From assembly GCF_000935025.1 (NCBI RefSeq), contig NZ_CP010836.1, forward strand, positions 4,526,001 to 4,590,000: 64,000 nucleotides of DNA. The letters are read 5' to 3'. The DNA comes from Sphingomonas hengshuiensis. GTDB lineage: Bacteria; Pseudomonadota; Alphaproteobacteria; Sphingomonadales; Sphingomonadaceae. The position numbers were made by a program, and so were the translations under genes. The notes below the pieces were generated by a model. It saw only the letters and a list, made by a program, of their open reading frames with translations. It did no database searches and was not told the origin of the DNA. Below are positions 16,962-25,467 of the stretch, in pieces (position 1 is the first letter of the stretch; each line of letters starts with the position of its first letter).

Positions 16962-17870
16962 ATGGGTGTCAGGAGTGAGAACCGTACAAGCCTCTATGCC
17001 GAGGTGACGGACCGGGTGATTGCCGAGCTGGAACAGGGGCGGCTGCCCTGGGTGCAGCCTTGGGATGCTGCGGCGTGTGGCTGTGCGATGCCGGCCAATG
17101 CCGTAACCGGGCGGCGTTATTCGGGGATCAATGTGCTGATCCTCTGGGCGGCGGTGATCGAGGGGCGCTATGCCTCGCAGCGCTGGCTGACCTTTCGGCA
17201 GGCGCAGGCGGCGGGCGGGAGCGTGCGGCGCGGCGAGCGGGGCACGACCATCTGCTATGCGGATCGATTCACGCCGAAGGACGAGGCCGAGCGGGCGCGG
17301 GATGAGGACCGCGAGGCGCGGCAGCTGGCGTTTCTCAAGCGGTTCACTGTCTTCAACGTCGACCAGTGTGAGGGCTTGCCCGAGCGGCTGGCGGTGGTGG
17401 AGCAGCGCGCGCCGGTGGCCGAAGTCGACCGGATCCCCACTGCGCATGCGCTGATGGAAGCATGTGGCGCCGATATTCGGATCGGGGGCGGGGAGGCCTA
17501 TTACAGTCCGTCGGGGGACTATGTCGCGGTGCCGCCGCAGCTGGCCTTTTACAATCGGATCAACTGGTATCGCACCTTGCTGCATGAACTTGGGCACTGG
17601 ACCGGGCATGGCTCGCGGCTGGACCGCGATCAGTCGGGGGCATTTGGCAGCGCCGCGTATAGCCGGGAAGAGCTGGTCGCGGAAATGACGAGCGCGTTCA
17701 CCTGCGCGTCGCTGGCGATCCGACCGACCGTGCGGCACGCCGATTATGTCGGCAGCTGGCTGGCGGTGCTGCGTGAGGACGAAAAGGCGATCTTCCGGGC
17801 GGCGAGCGCTGCCAGCAAGGCGGCTGACTATCTGCTCGGTTTCGTCCCGGACGGGGAGGCGGGGCAATGA
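16962..17870 (+). CDS. ardC: ArdC-type antirestriction protein
   Basis: A 302-residue protein with the two ArdC parts: an N-terminal single-stranded-DNA-binding domain (LYAEVTDRVIAELEQGRLPWVQPW, then YSGINVLILWAA and GERGTTICYADRF) and a C-terminal metallopeptidase-like domain with the zinc motif HELGHWTGH and a downstream EELVAEMTSAF. ArdC proteins protect incoming single-stranded plasmid DNA from restriction. It starts at ATG 16962 behind a strong AGGAGG, and is the first gene of the mobilisation half of the island. Confidence 0.92.
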   Translation: MGVRSENRTSLYAEVTDRVIAELEQGRLPWVQPWDAAACGCAMPANAVTGRRYSGINVLILWAAVIEGRYASQRWLTFRQAQAAGGSVRRGERGTTICYADRFTPKDEAERARDEDREARQLAFLKRFTVFNVDQCEGLPERLAVVEQRAPVAEVDRIPTAHALMEACGADIRIGGGEAYYSPSGDYVAVPPQLAFYNRINWYRTLLHELGHWTGHGSRLDRDQSGAFGSAAYSREELVAEMTSAFTCASLAIRPTVRHADYVGSWLAVLREDEKAIFRAASAASKAADYLLGFVPDGEAGQ

Positions 17871-18076
17871 TGCGCTGGCTTCGTCTGCGGCGGATGCGTC
17901 GCGCCTTTCGCGCAATGCCCGAGCGTGATCGGGCTATCTTCGGATCGGTGCGGTTCGATGACCGGAATTACGTCGAAACGGCCGAGTTGCATGGCTGCAC
18001 GGGGGAAGAGGTCGAGCACACCATTGCCCGCGTGCTGATCGCGCTCGGCCGGGCGGAGCGGGGCGAACAGTCATGA
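17867..18076 (+). CDS. small sigma-region-4-like helix-turn-helix protein
   Basis: A 69-residue basic protein whose start overlaps the ardC stop (ATGA). MPERDRAIFGSVRFDDRNYVETAELHGCTGEEVEHTIARVLIALGRA resembles the region-4 helix-turn-helix of sigma factors, where the first helix follows an (M/L)P.R.R.IF pattern. Small proteins of this kind occur beside ardC-like genes on mobile DNA; their role is not known. Confidence 0.6.
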   Translation: MMRWLRLRRMRRAFRAMPERDRAIFGSVRFDDRNYVETAELHGCTGEEVEHTIARVLIALGRAERGEQS

Positions 18077-18138
18077 GCGATGCGACACCTCGCCGGGTCA
18101 AACCGCACGAGGTGTACGCCGCCGCATCAGCGCGTTAG
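18073..18138 (+). CDS. possible 21-residue peptide
   Basis: An ATG overlapping the previous stop (ATGA) opens a 21-codon frame (MSDATPRRVKPHEVYAAASA...) ending 9 bases before the MNT-HEPN gene. It might be a translational coupler or the remnant of a longer gene. Evidence is position alone. Confidence 0.25.
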   Translation: MSDATPRRVKPHEVYAAASAR

Positions 18139-18147
18139 GATCGGAAT

Positions 18148-19071
18148 ATGAGGACCAGCCTCGATCATCTGCCCCCGGCCAAACAGCGCGAGTTGGAGCG
18201 CGTCGTCCAAATCCTGTTCGAGGAATTTGGCGACGCGATTGCCATCGCCACGTCGGACTGGAAGAAGCAGGCGCGCATCCTCAAGGTCATCCTCTACGGC
18301 AGCTATGCGCGCGGGGGATGGGTCGACGAGCCGCACACCGCCAAGGGCTACCAGTCCGACTTCGATCTGCTGGTGATCGTCAACAGCGACAAGCTGACCG
18401 ACCGGGTAGAGTTCTGGTCAAGCGCGGAGGACCGGCTCAACCGCGAGCTTGCGATCACGAAGACGCTGCGCACGCCAGTCAATTTCATCGTGCACACCCT
18501 GCAGGAGGTGAATGACGGGCTGGCGCACGGCCGGTATTTCTTCATGGACGTCGCCCGCGACGGGATCGCGCTTTACGAGAGCGAGCCGGGCGAACTGCAC
18601 CAGCCGAAACCGAAGACACCGCCGCAGGCGCTGTCGATGGCGCGGGAATACTTCGAGGAGTGGTTCCCCTCTGCAATGAAGCGCTTCGAAATCGCCCGTT
18701 TCGACATCTCGAAAGGCTTCCTGAAGGACGCCGCGTTCGACCTGCATCAGACTGCTGAGCGCCTTTACCACTGTGTGCTGCTCGTCTGCACTTTCTACAC
18801 GCCACACACGCACAATCTGGGCTTTCTGCGCACCCAGGCCGAGCGCATCGACCCGCGTCTGGTCGACGCGTGGCCGCGCGATCAGCGCGGCGACCGTTCG
18901 CGGTTCGAGAAGCTCAAAGAAGCCTATGTGAAGGCGCGCTATTCGAAGCACTACCGGATCACCGCCGAGGAACTGGCGTGGCTGGGCGAGCGCGTCGAGG
19001 TGCTGGGCCAGGCGGTGCAGGTGATCTGCGAAGAGCGCATCACCGCGCTGGAGCGTGCAGCCGCCGCATGA
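18148..19071 (+). CDS. MNT-HEPN fusion protein
   Basis: A 307-residue protein joining a minimal nucleotidyltransferase domain (GSYARG at residues 51-56 and the metal-binding D71-x-D73 in YQSDFDLLVIV) to a C-terminal HEPN domain (about 155-300; FLKDAAFDLHQTAERLYHCVLL, then ARYSKHYRI). In separate-gene systems MNT is an antitoxin that modifies or blocks the HEPN RNase toxin; here both lie in one chain, so the antitoxin may be built in. It belongs to the ardC-HU gene string. Confidence 0.85.
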   Translation: MRTSLDHLPPAKQRELERVVQILFEEFGDAIAIATSDWKKQARILKVILYGSYARGGWVDEPHTAKGYQSDFDLLVIVNSDKLTDRVEFWSSAEDRLNRELAITKTLRTPVNFIVHTLQEVNDGLAHGRYFFMDVARDGIALYESEPGELHQPKPKTPPQALSMAREYFEEWFPSAMKRFEIARFDISKGFLKDAAFDLHQTAERLYHCVLLVCTFYTPHTHNLGFLRTQAERIDPRLVDAWPRDQRGDRSRFEKLKEAYVKARYSKHYRITAEELAWLGERVEVLGQAVQVICEERITALERAAAA

Positions 19072-19143
19072 TCGCGTGGGCTGCTGGACAGCATCGGGCG
19101 CCGCACCTAGAGGGCACGCCCCTTTCACACGGAGAAAACGTCC

Positions 19144-19419
19144 ATGAACAATGCCGATCTCGCCGACCGCGTTTCCGAAGCCCACGGCCTCACCAAGGCC
19201 GATGCGCGCAAGCTGGTTGACGGCATTTTTGCCGCCATCACCGAGGCGGCAGCAGCCGGCGAGGAAGTGTCGCTGAACGGCTTCGGCAAGTTCAAGGTTA
19301 AGGAAAGCGCCGCGCGCGAGGGCCGTAATCCGTCCACCGGCGAAGCGATTCAGATTGCAGCGTCGAAGAAGCTCGCCTTCACGCCCGCCAAGGCCGTGAA
19401 AGACAAGCTCAACGGCTGA
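19144..19419 (+). CDS. HU family DNA-binding protein
   Basis: A 91-residue HU/IHF-type protein: MNNADLADRVSEAHGLTKADA, then VSLNGFGKFKVKESAAREGRNPSTGE with the GFGxF turn and the R-N-P beta-arm tip that intercalates into DNA. It bends DNA as a dimer. On this island it probably assists integrase or relaxosome assembly. The next gene starts at its stop codon (TGATG), indicating coupling. Confidence 0.95.
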   Translation: MNNADLADRVSEAHGLTKADARKLVDGIFAAITEAAAAGEEVSLNGFGKFKVKESAAREGRNPSTGEAIQIAASKKLAFTPAKAVKDKLNG

Positions 19420-19886
19420 TGGGGATCGAGGCCGTCCGTGCTTTTTTGGAGGCGCGGGCACCCGACATTTCGATCATCGAACAGGCTTCGAGCACCGCAA
19501 CGGTGCTCGAAGCTGCCGCCACGCTTGGCGTGCTGCCGGGGCAGATCGCCAAGACCCTCTCGCTGCGGGTGGGTGAAGCAGTAGTGCTGGTCGTGACGGC
19601 CGGCGATTACCGGCTCGACAATCGCAAGGTGAAGGACGCGATGGGAAGTCGTCCGCGCATGCTTGCCTCCGAGGACGTGGAGCAGCTCACGGGCCATCCG
19701 GTTGGCGGCGTCTGCCCATTCGGACTGCCCACGCCGTTGCCGATCTATTGCGACATTTCGCTACGCCAGTTCGACAGCGTGTACCCTGCGGCCGGATCGC
19801 GCACGGCATCGGCGCGGATCACGCCCGAACGGCTTGCGGACCTGGTGGGCGCGATCTGGGCCGATCTCTGTTCGCCGCCGTCATAG
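19419..19886 (+). CDS. YbaK/EbsC family aminoacyl-tRNA deacylase-like protein
   Basis: A 155-residue protein of the YbaK/ProX fold: QIAKTLSLRV with the conserved lysine, VTAGDYRLDNRKVKDAMG, and GHPVGGVCPFGLPTPLPIYCD, the GGxxPFG loop of the family. These enzymes hydrolyse mischarged aminoacyl-tRNA. The start overlaps the HU stop. Why an island would carry it is not clear; it might offset a translation-targeting toxin. It converges with traD, overlapping its 3' end by 6 bases. Confidence 0.9.
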   Translation: MGIEAVRAFLEARAPDISIIEQASSTATVLEAAATLGVLPGQIAKTLSLRVGEAVVLVVTAGDYRLDNRKVKDAMGSRPRMLASEDVEQLTGHPVGGVCPFGLPTPLPIYCDISLRQFDSVYPAAGSRTASARITPERLADLVGAIWADLCSPPS

Positions 19887-20234
19887 CTCTGTGTCGCTGT
19901 CGGCGAAAGCACGCCGCCCGCGCCGTCGCCAGAGGGTCAGCACCTCGTCGCGATGTTCGCCCTGCAACGTGGCGGCGGCTTCGACCATCACACCGAACAG
20001 CACGGCGCGATCATCGTCGGTGAGTTCGACCAGCCCGGCTTTCGCAACCAGGCCGCCCAGTTCGATCAGCTGACGCGTTCGTTCGCGGCGCTTCACCAAC
20101 CATTCTCGCGTATCATTCCGCGCCCGCTGCGCTTCCAGCCGGCGCCGTGCCGCTGTCAGTTGCCGCAGCCGATGCCGCACGCGAACGAGCGCCGCCGCGC
20201 GCTTTTCCCTGCCGCAGAAAGAAGGCCGCGCCAC
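19881..20234 (-). CDS. traD: conjugal transfer protein TraD (Ti type)
   Basis: Up to 117 residues, very basic. The segment RTRQLIELGGLVAKAGLVELTDDDRAVLFG is the conserved core of the small TraD of Ti/Sym-plasmid Dtr regions. The upstream ATG makes it overlap traC by 122 bases; an internal start after residue 40 is equally possible. traC-traD lies divergent from traA across the oriT, as on Ti plasmids, but the coupling-protein gene traG that normally follows is missing; ybaK occupies its place, facing the other way. Confidence 0.8.
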   Translation of the reverse strand: MARPSFCGREKRAAALVRVRHRLRQLTAARRRLEAQRARNDTREWLVKRRERTRQLIELGGLVAKAGLVELTDDDRAVLFGVMVEAAATLQGEHRDEVLTLWRRRGRRAFADSDTEL

Positions 20235-20436
20235 GCTGGCGCCAGTCCTCCCGTGCGATCATATCGGACGCGCTGACAGCGGCGAGCAACGCGCCCGCCA
20301 GCTGATCGATCGGCAGCACATCGGCACCCGTCGCGACCACCAGCTCGGCGAGCTGCTGGAGTTTGGCTTGTTTAAGCTGCCGCGCCTTGCTGTCGAGCGC
20401 CTTCAGTTCCGACTCAAAGTCCCGTGGTTTGCGCAT
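20113..20436 (-). CDS. traC: conjugal transfer protein TraC (Ti type)
   Basis: A 107-residue protein starting at the ATG ending at 20436 behind GGAGG. The N-terminus is a charged coiled-coil-like stretch (ELKALDSKARQLKQAKLQQLAELV) followed by GADVLPIDQLAGALLAAV, matching the small TraC accessory proteins of Ti-type relaxosomes. The C-terminus is Ala/Arg-rich low complexity. It presumably helps TraA at the oriT 130 bases upstream. Confidence 0.78.
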   Translation of the reverse strand: MRKPRDFESELKALDSKARQLKQAKLQQLAELVVATGADVLPIDQLAGALLAAVSASDMIAREDWRQRGAAFFLRQGKARGGARSRAASAAATDSGTAPAGSAAGAE

Positions 20437-20551
20437 CGAAACCTCCGTAGTTGATGACTGATGTTTGGTGGATTTAGGAACTGCGTCGATCAGCGCAAAT
20501 GTCGTGAAACATCTTGGGATGATCATGTCGCGAAAAAGATGAAATCTTTTG

Positions 20552-20579
20552 AGGGCGCGCTTATACGTCGTGCCGACGT
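20552..20579 (-). other. oriT: origin of transfer (RSF1010/pTi-like nick region)
   Basis: Read on the minus strand: a perfect 6-base inverted repeat ACGTCG-gca-CGACGT (20565-20579) followed by TATAAGCGCGCCCT (20551-20564). The last part closely matches the TAAGTGCGCCCT nick core known for RSF1010 and Ti plasmids, and an inverted repeat placed just 5' of the nick is the hallmark of these origins. It sits between traC and traA, exactly where a MOBQ oriT belongs. The exact nick position is inferred. Confidence 0.8.
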
Positions 20580-20608
20580 CGCTTGTTTGGTGTAAATGGA
20601 TTGCCGCT

Positions 20609-23600
20609 ATGGCGATCTACCATTTCTCGGCCAAGATCATCAGCCGCGCCAGCGGGTCCTCGGCGCTGGCCGCTGCCGCCTATCGCTCGGCATCGCGGCT
20701 GCACGATCAGCGGCTCGATCGGCATCATGATTTCTCGAACAAGGCCGGCGTCGTGCATTCTGAAGTGCTGCTGCCGGACGGCGCACCCGAGCATCTCACC
20801 GATCGGGAGAAGCTGTGGAATGCGGTCGAAGCCGTCGAGCTTCGCAAGGACGCGCAACTCGCCCGCGAGATCGAATTTGCGATCCCACGCGAACTGAACC
20901 AGGCCGAGGGCATTCGGCTCGCGCGCGAGTTCGTCCAAGCAGAGTTCGTGAACCGCGGCATGGTCGCCGATCTCAATGTGCATTGGGATATCGGCGCCGA
21001 TGGCGAAGTGAAGCCGCACGCGCATGTCATGCTTGGCCTGCGCGAGGTGGATGCGGACGGGTTCGGCAAGAAGAACCGCGACTGGAACCGCACCGACCTT
21101 CTGGAGAAATGGCGCGAGCGCTGGGCGGAACACGTCAATGCGCGGCTGGCCGAATTGGACATCGACGCGCGCGTCGATCACCGGTCACTGGAAGCGCAGG
21201 GGATCGACCTCGAACCGCAGCACAAGATCGGTCCGGCGGCGGCCCGAATGGCCGACCAGGGGCTCGCGTCCGAACGGCTGGAAGAGCATCACGAGATCGC
21301 GCGTGCCAATGGCGAGAAGCTGGTCGCCAGTCCCGCGCTGGCGCTCGACGCGATCACCCGCACCCAGGCGACCTTCACCACGCGCGATCTGGCGATGTTC
21401 GTGCATCGCCATAGCGAAGGGAAGGAGCAGTTCGATCAGGTGATGGCGGCAGTGCGCGCTGCGCCCGAGCTGGTGAAGCTGGGCAAGGACGGACGCGGCG
21501 AAGATCGCTTCACCAGCCGTGAGATGATCGAGACCGAAGCGCGGCTGGAGCGCGCGACGGTGAAGCTCGACGCCAGCCGCCGCCACGGCGTGGACGAGCA
21601 GCATCGCAAGCTCGCACTGGCACGCGCCGAGATGCGCGGGCTGGTACTGTCGAGCGAGCAACGCAGCGCCTTCGATCATGTCACCAGCGGCACGGACCTT
21701 GGCGTGGTGGTGGGCTATGCCGGTACCGGCAAATCGGCGATGCTCGGCGTTGCCCGCGAGGCATGGGAGAGCGCCGGCTATCAGTTGCAGGGCTTGGCGC
21801 TGTCCGGCATCGCCGCCGAGAATTTGGAGAGCGGCTCGGGCATCGTGTCGCGCACCATCGCCAGTATCGAGCATCAATGGAGGCAGGGGCGCGAACTACT
21901 GACCGACCGGTCGATCCTCGTGATCGATGAGGCTGGCATGATTGGCACACGCCAGATGGAGCGAGTGATTGCCGAAGCCGAGAAGCGCCACGCCAAGGTG
22001 GTGCTGGTCGGCGATCCCGAGCAGTTGCAGGCGATCGAGGCGGGGGCGGCGTTCCGCTCTGTCGCCGAGCGGCACGGTGCGATCGAGATCACCGACATTC
22101 GCCGGCAGCGCGAAGACTGGCAGCGGCTGGCGACGCGGCAGCTCGCAACTGGCCGTACGGCTGAGGCGCTGGAAGCCTATGCCGGGGCCAGCATGGTCGT
22201 CGACTCGGACACGCGAGTCGAGGCGCGATCGGCGTTGATAGAGCGTTGGGACCGCGAGCGGATCGCCGATCCGGCGGCCTCGCGCATGATTCTCACCCAC
22301 ACCAACCAAGAATGCGATGAACTGAATGCGCTGGCCCGGGATGCGATGAAACGCGGTGGAGCATTAGATACTGATATTGCTGTCGAAACCACGCGCGGAG
22401 CACGCTTGTTCGGGGCCGGCGACAGGGTCATGTTCCTGCGCAACGAACGTAGCCTGGGTGTGAAGAATGGTAGTCTCGGCACCATCGAACAGGTCGATCA
22501 TGCCCGCATGGCGGTGCGGCTCGACGATGGTCGTCAGGTCGCCTTCGACCACAAGAACTATGGCGACGTCACCCATGGCTATGCCGCCACGGTCCACAAG
22601 GCGCAGGGTGTCACCGTCGACCGGGTGCATGTGCTGGCGACGCCGGGGCTCGACCGTCACGCTGCCTATGTCGCGCTGTCGCGGCACCGCGATGCGGTGC
22701 AGCTTCATTATGGCCGCGACGACTTCGCCGACCAGGGCAAGCTCGCCCGCACCCTGGCGCGCGACCGGCCCAAGGACAATGCCCTTGATTATGATGCTGC
22801 TGCCGAGCGCTTCGCCTTGCGGCGCGGCGTCGAACGGTCGCGTATCCTCGATACGCTTGCCAAAGAGCCGCTCGTCGAACTGGAGCGCAGCGCGACTCCA
22901 CCGACGCCACGTCGCGGCATGTTCGACGGGTTGCGCCTATCCATCCCCGAACCCGAGCGACAGCCGACAAAGCTGCGTTTCGATGGGCTCAAACTGTCGG
23001 TGCCATCGGCTGCGCCGGAGGCATCCGCAACCCATAAGCTGGAGCGGGCCGTCGAAGGCTATGCGCGTGCCGTGCAGGATGCAGGTCGCATGACCGGGCG
23101 GGGCCATGCGCCGCTCGAATACCAAAAGGCGGCGCTTGCGCGCACTGCCGAGGCGATCAACGCGCTACATCCCCACGACGCTCGCGATCTCTATGCCGCG
23201 TTCGAGCGGACGCCGGGTCTGGTCAGCGAAGCGGCCAACGGCCGCACCGCCAATGCCATTCGCCAGATGCAGCTCGAAGCCGAAGTGCGCACCAATCCCG
23301 AGCTGCGCGCAGACCGGTTCGTTCAGGCCTGGCAGCAGTTGCAGGCGCGGCGGGGCAAGCTGAGCGGCTGGGATAATGAAGAGAAGCGCGCTGGTGTCGA
23401 GAACGCCATGCGGTCGATGGCGAAGGGGCTGGAGAAAGACCCCGCGCTGGGGGCCGCGCTCAGTCGCAGGGGGAGCCAGCTCTTCGGCCGGCAATGGTCG
23501 CCGGAATGGACGCCGGGCAGCCGCGACGGTGGCGTCAGTCGGGCGCTTGGCGACGATGTTCGCACGCGCTCGGTCATCCGCCAGCTCACCTTCTCGATCG

Positions 23601-23632
23601 ATCGTGATCGGGGCCTTGGGATTGGAATGTAG
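20609..23632 (+). CDS. traA: MOBQ relaxase/helicase TraA
   Basis: A 1007-residue protein with a MobA/MobL relaxase domain (1-220) and a RecD/TraI-like helicase (about 340-720). Relaxase features: the YHFSAKIISR start, tyrosine Y25 in AAAYRSA as likely nucleophile, and the three-histidine metal site H125, H137 and H139 (NVHW and KPHAHV). Helicase features: GYAGTGKSAM (Walker A), LVIDEAGMIG (Walker B), VLVGDPEQLQ and a late HGYAATVHKAQGVTVDR. It should nick the oriT just upstream and unwind the transferred strand. Start at ATG 20609, since the frame before it lacks relaxase sequence. Confidence 0.95.
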   Translation: MAIYHFSAKIISRASGSSALAAAAYRSASRLHDQRLDRHHDFSNKAGVVHSEVLLPDGAPEHLTDREKLWNAVEAVELRKDAQLAREIEFAIPRELNQAEGIRLAREFVQAEFVNRGMVADLNVHWDIGADGEVKPHAHVMLGLREVDADGFGKKNRDWNRTDLLEKWRERWAEHVNARLAELDIDARVDHRSLEAQGIDLEPQHKIGPAAARMADQGLASERLEEHHEIARANGEKLVASPALALDAITRTQATFTTRDLAMFVHRHSEGKEQFDQVMAAVRAAPELVKLGKDGRGEDRFTSREMIETEARLERATVKLDASRRHGVDEQHRKLALARAEMRGLVLSSEQRSAFDHVTSGTDLGVVVGYAGTGKSAMLGVAREAWESAGYQLQGLALSGIAAENLESGSGIVSRTIASIEHQWRQGRELLTDRSILVIDEAGMIGTRQMERVIAEAEKRHAKVVLVGDPEQLQAIEAGAAFRSVAERHGAIEITDIRRQREDWQRLATRQLATGRTAEALEAYAGASMVVDSDTRVEARSALIERWDRERIADPAASRMILTHTNQECDELNALARDAMKRGGALDTDIAVETTRGARLFGAGDRVMFLRNERSLGVKNGSLGTIEQVDHARMAVRLDDGRQVAFDHKNYGDVTHGYAATVHKAQGVTVDRVHVLATPGLDRHAAYVALSRHRDAVQLHYGRDDFADQGKLARTLARDRPKDNALDYDAAAERFALRRGVERSRILDTLAKEPLVELERSATPPTPRRGMFDGLRLSIPEPERQPTKLRFDGLKLSVPSAAPEASATHKLERAVEGYARAVQDAGRMTGRGHAPLEYQKAALARTAEAINALHPHDARDLYAAFERTPGLVSEAANGRTANAIRQMQLEAEVRTNPELRADRFVQAWQQLQARRGKLSGWDNEEKRAGVENAMRSMAKGLEKDPALGAALSRRGSQLFGRQWSPEWTPGSRDGGVSRALGDDVRTRSVIRQLTFSIDRDRGLGIGM

Positions 23633-23634
23633 CC

Positions 23635-24339
23635 ATGGGTATACACGAACCTCCCGTAGAAGCGGACCAGACCGTCCAGGCGTTCAACGACATGTCGCGC
23701 AAGCTTGCGGGGCTGACTGCTGCGGTCGACGGCTTCGCCGCGCGACAGCAGGAACTGCATGCGCGTGACTATGGGCCGGACCTGGAGAAGATTCGCGACG
23801 GCTACGATAAGGTGTGCGGCGCGATCAACATCCTCGCCAAGCGCCCGGCGATGACGTTGACGCCGCAGGATGTCGCCAGGCAGGTTGAGGCGGCTGGCAC
23901 GCAGGCGCGCGCGGACGATCATCGAGCCTGGGTCGGTGCTAGCCAGACCCTTGCCAGCACAGTCCGGGAATTGAAGGTGATGCTCGCGTCGGCCCATTCC
24001 GCGGAGACCCAGCAGCTGTGGATCGCGGGGGCAGCCGCTTTGGCACTAGTGGTAGGCTTTGCTTCCGGCGCTGCCGTTCCATCGCTAGTCGCTCAACTCG
24101 CGCCCGAGAGCTGGCATTGGCCAGAGGAACGGGCTGCAGCAATGCTCAGGCGCACACCTTGGGACGCGGGTGTGCGGCTCATGCAGGTTGCCAACCCTCA
24201 GCAGGCGCGTGCCCTGGCCGAGGCAGCGCGGCTTTCGAAGGACAACGCGGATGCGCTTACGGTATGCCGAGAACGCGCAACGCAGCTCAGTGCACCAGTG
24301 AAGTGCTCTATCGATATACAACAAGCAAAGCTCGATTGA
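23635..24339 (+). CDS. DUF6118-like membrane protein
   Basis: A 234-residue protein starting 3 bases after traA. The first 130 residues are hydrophilic and likely coiled-coil (FNDMSRKLAGLTAAVDGFAARQQEL...), then one membrane segment LWIAGAAALALVVGFASGAA, then a soluble tail with the EERAAAMLRRTPWDAGVRLMQ stretch seen in DUF6118 proteins next to Ti-type traA genes. It is probably anchored in the inner membrane. Role in mobilisation is unknown. Confidence 0.75.
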   Translation: MGIHEPPVEADQTVQAFNDMSRKLAGLTAAVDGFAARQQELHARDYGPDLEKIRDGYDKVCGAINILAKRPAMTLTPQDVARQVEAAGTQARADDHRAWVGASQTLASTVRELKVMLASAHSAETQQLWIAGAAALALVVGFASGAAVPSLVAQLAPESWHWPEERAAAMLRRTPWDAGVRLMQVANPQQARALAEAARLSKDNADALTVCRERATQLSAPVKCSIDIQQAKLD

Positions 24340-24374
24340 TGCGCGTGAGGCCCGTTCTGGGCCGGCTGCAGACA

Positions 24375-24409
24375 GGCTGCTTTCAGGATCGGAAGGGTCG
24401 AAAGCAGCC
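24375..24409 (+). terminator. inverted repeat after the traA operon
   Basis: GGCTGCTTTC (24375-24384) pairs perfectly with GAAAGCAGCC (24400-24409) over a 15-base loop, 36 bases after the DUF6118 stop. No T-run follows, so it could be a weak terminator, an RNA-stabilising hairpin or a barrier between the convergent operons. Confidence 0.35.
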
Positions 24410-24535
24410 GGGGCGTGGTGTAAAAACCCGCATTTGAAACCATAGCCTTTCCGTGCTGAATCTGTCAGCTAATGATCTAGTGAAGCCGAGCCGAAGGCGC
24501 GATTGGACCCCACGCGATGCGGTAGATGTAGCCAA

Positions 24536-24829
24536 TCAGCTCTCGACGGCAGCCATCAACCGCCTGAGAGGCACACACTTTTGCCTCGCGACGAAATCGG
24601 TGCGCCGCTCCTCGGAGGGCAGCATGTAAAGGACGTGGAGCGGCAGAAACTCGCCTGCTGCCCGAAGCTCCCGCTTCAGCTGCAAAAGCGCCTCACCGCC
24701 AGGCCCGACGACCAGAATGTCGACATCCTCGCCGATCCCGCGCAACGCCGAACCGAACATGTACGCTTCAAACTGTTCCAGTGACCTACAGCTACCAAGC
24801 AGATAGGTAGCTATCTCACCCGCCGTCAT
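24536..24829 (-). CDS. minimal nucleotidyltransferase-domain protein
   Basis: A 97-residue protein whose start (ATGA) overlaps the stop of the upstream gene. MFGSALRGIGEDVDILVVG is the G-S...R-G...D-x-D signature of the minimal nucleotidyltransferase fold, followed by a short helix-strand tail. It is the last gene of a three-gene minus-strand operon. In defence and toxin-antitoxin loci such small transferases modify tRNA or a partner protein; the target here is unknown. Confidence 0.75.
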   Translation of the reverse strand: MTAGEIATYLLGSCRSLEQFEAYMFGSALRGIGEDVDILVVGPGGEALLQLKRELRAAGEFLPLHVLYMLPSEERRTDFVARQKCVPLRRLMAAVES

Positions 24830-25467
24830 CAGGCCGTCCTCAGACGCTCTTTCAGCTCTTCCCATTTCAGCACCTCGCACCCGAGCTCAGACCCGGCGTC
24901 GATCGCTTCCGGCGATGGACTTCCGTTCGGGTTGATATTCCAAACAATATCGACAGGCCCAAACTCGTCCCAGAGGCTGCGCACGGCATCCGCGTTGGGC
25001 TCATAGTCGGCGATCATGCCTATCCTCAGCACAGCCCCAGTCCTGAGCGCGATCCGGTAAATGCGGTCATATTCCCGGGTCAACTCCTGCACCCGCCCAT
25101 ATTGTCGAAGGAGCCGGTCAGAAAAGAAGTAGGTCTTGTGGGAGGCGGTGTTCGCCTCGCCGTCAAGCGCCGCCGAGGTCAAGGTTCCGGCACTACCCCA
25201 GCCGATCCCGACGTTTTGAAGATATTCGATTGTGTCACCCGGCCAGACACACGTCTTCCGATAACCGCATAGGAAATCCATTCCCGGGTGCTTCTCCCGG
25301 TAACTCGCCGCTGTTGCCGCATCCATCTCATTCGCAGCCGATATCACGGCCAGCACCTCCGGCTGATCCTCAACCTCAATCCGGATCAACTCACCTCCGA
25401 CATGCTGCGCGCTCAGTCGCGGCTGCTCGGCAAGGTAAGCGAGAGCGCGTTTCACCTGCCAACTCAC
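24829..25467 (-). CDS. unknown protein between HNH and nucleotidyltransferase genes
   Basis: A 212-residue protein starting at GTG (25465-25467) that overlaps the HNH stop (GTGA). No family is recognised. The N-terminal third (VKRALAYLAEQPRLSAQHVGGELIRIE) resembles a small helical domain, and the rest alternates strands and helices with VEYLQNVGIGWGSAG-like and EFGPVDIVWNINPNGSPS segments that suggest a Rossmann-like fold with a C-terminal acidic strand. Four-base overlaps on both sides show it is part of a coupled operon. Confidence 0.65.
   Translation of the reverse strand: MSWQVKRALAYLAEQPRLSAQHVGGELIRIEVEDQPEVLAVISAANEMDAATAASYREKHPGMDFLCGYRKTCVWPGDTIEYLQNVGIGWGSAGTLTSAALDGEANTASHKTYFFSDRLLRQYGRVQELTREYDRIYRIALRTGAVLRIGMIADYEPNADAVRSLWDEFGPVDIVWNINPNGSPSPEAIDAGSELGCEVLKWEELKERLRTA

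Noticed and set aside
16371..17915. A 514-codon open frame on the minus strand
   Set aside because: Antisense to ardC and the GC-rich gap; Arg/Pro-rich low complexity, no family match and no ribosome-binding site.
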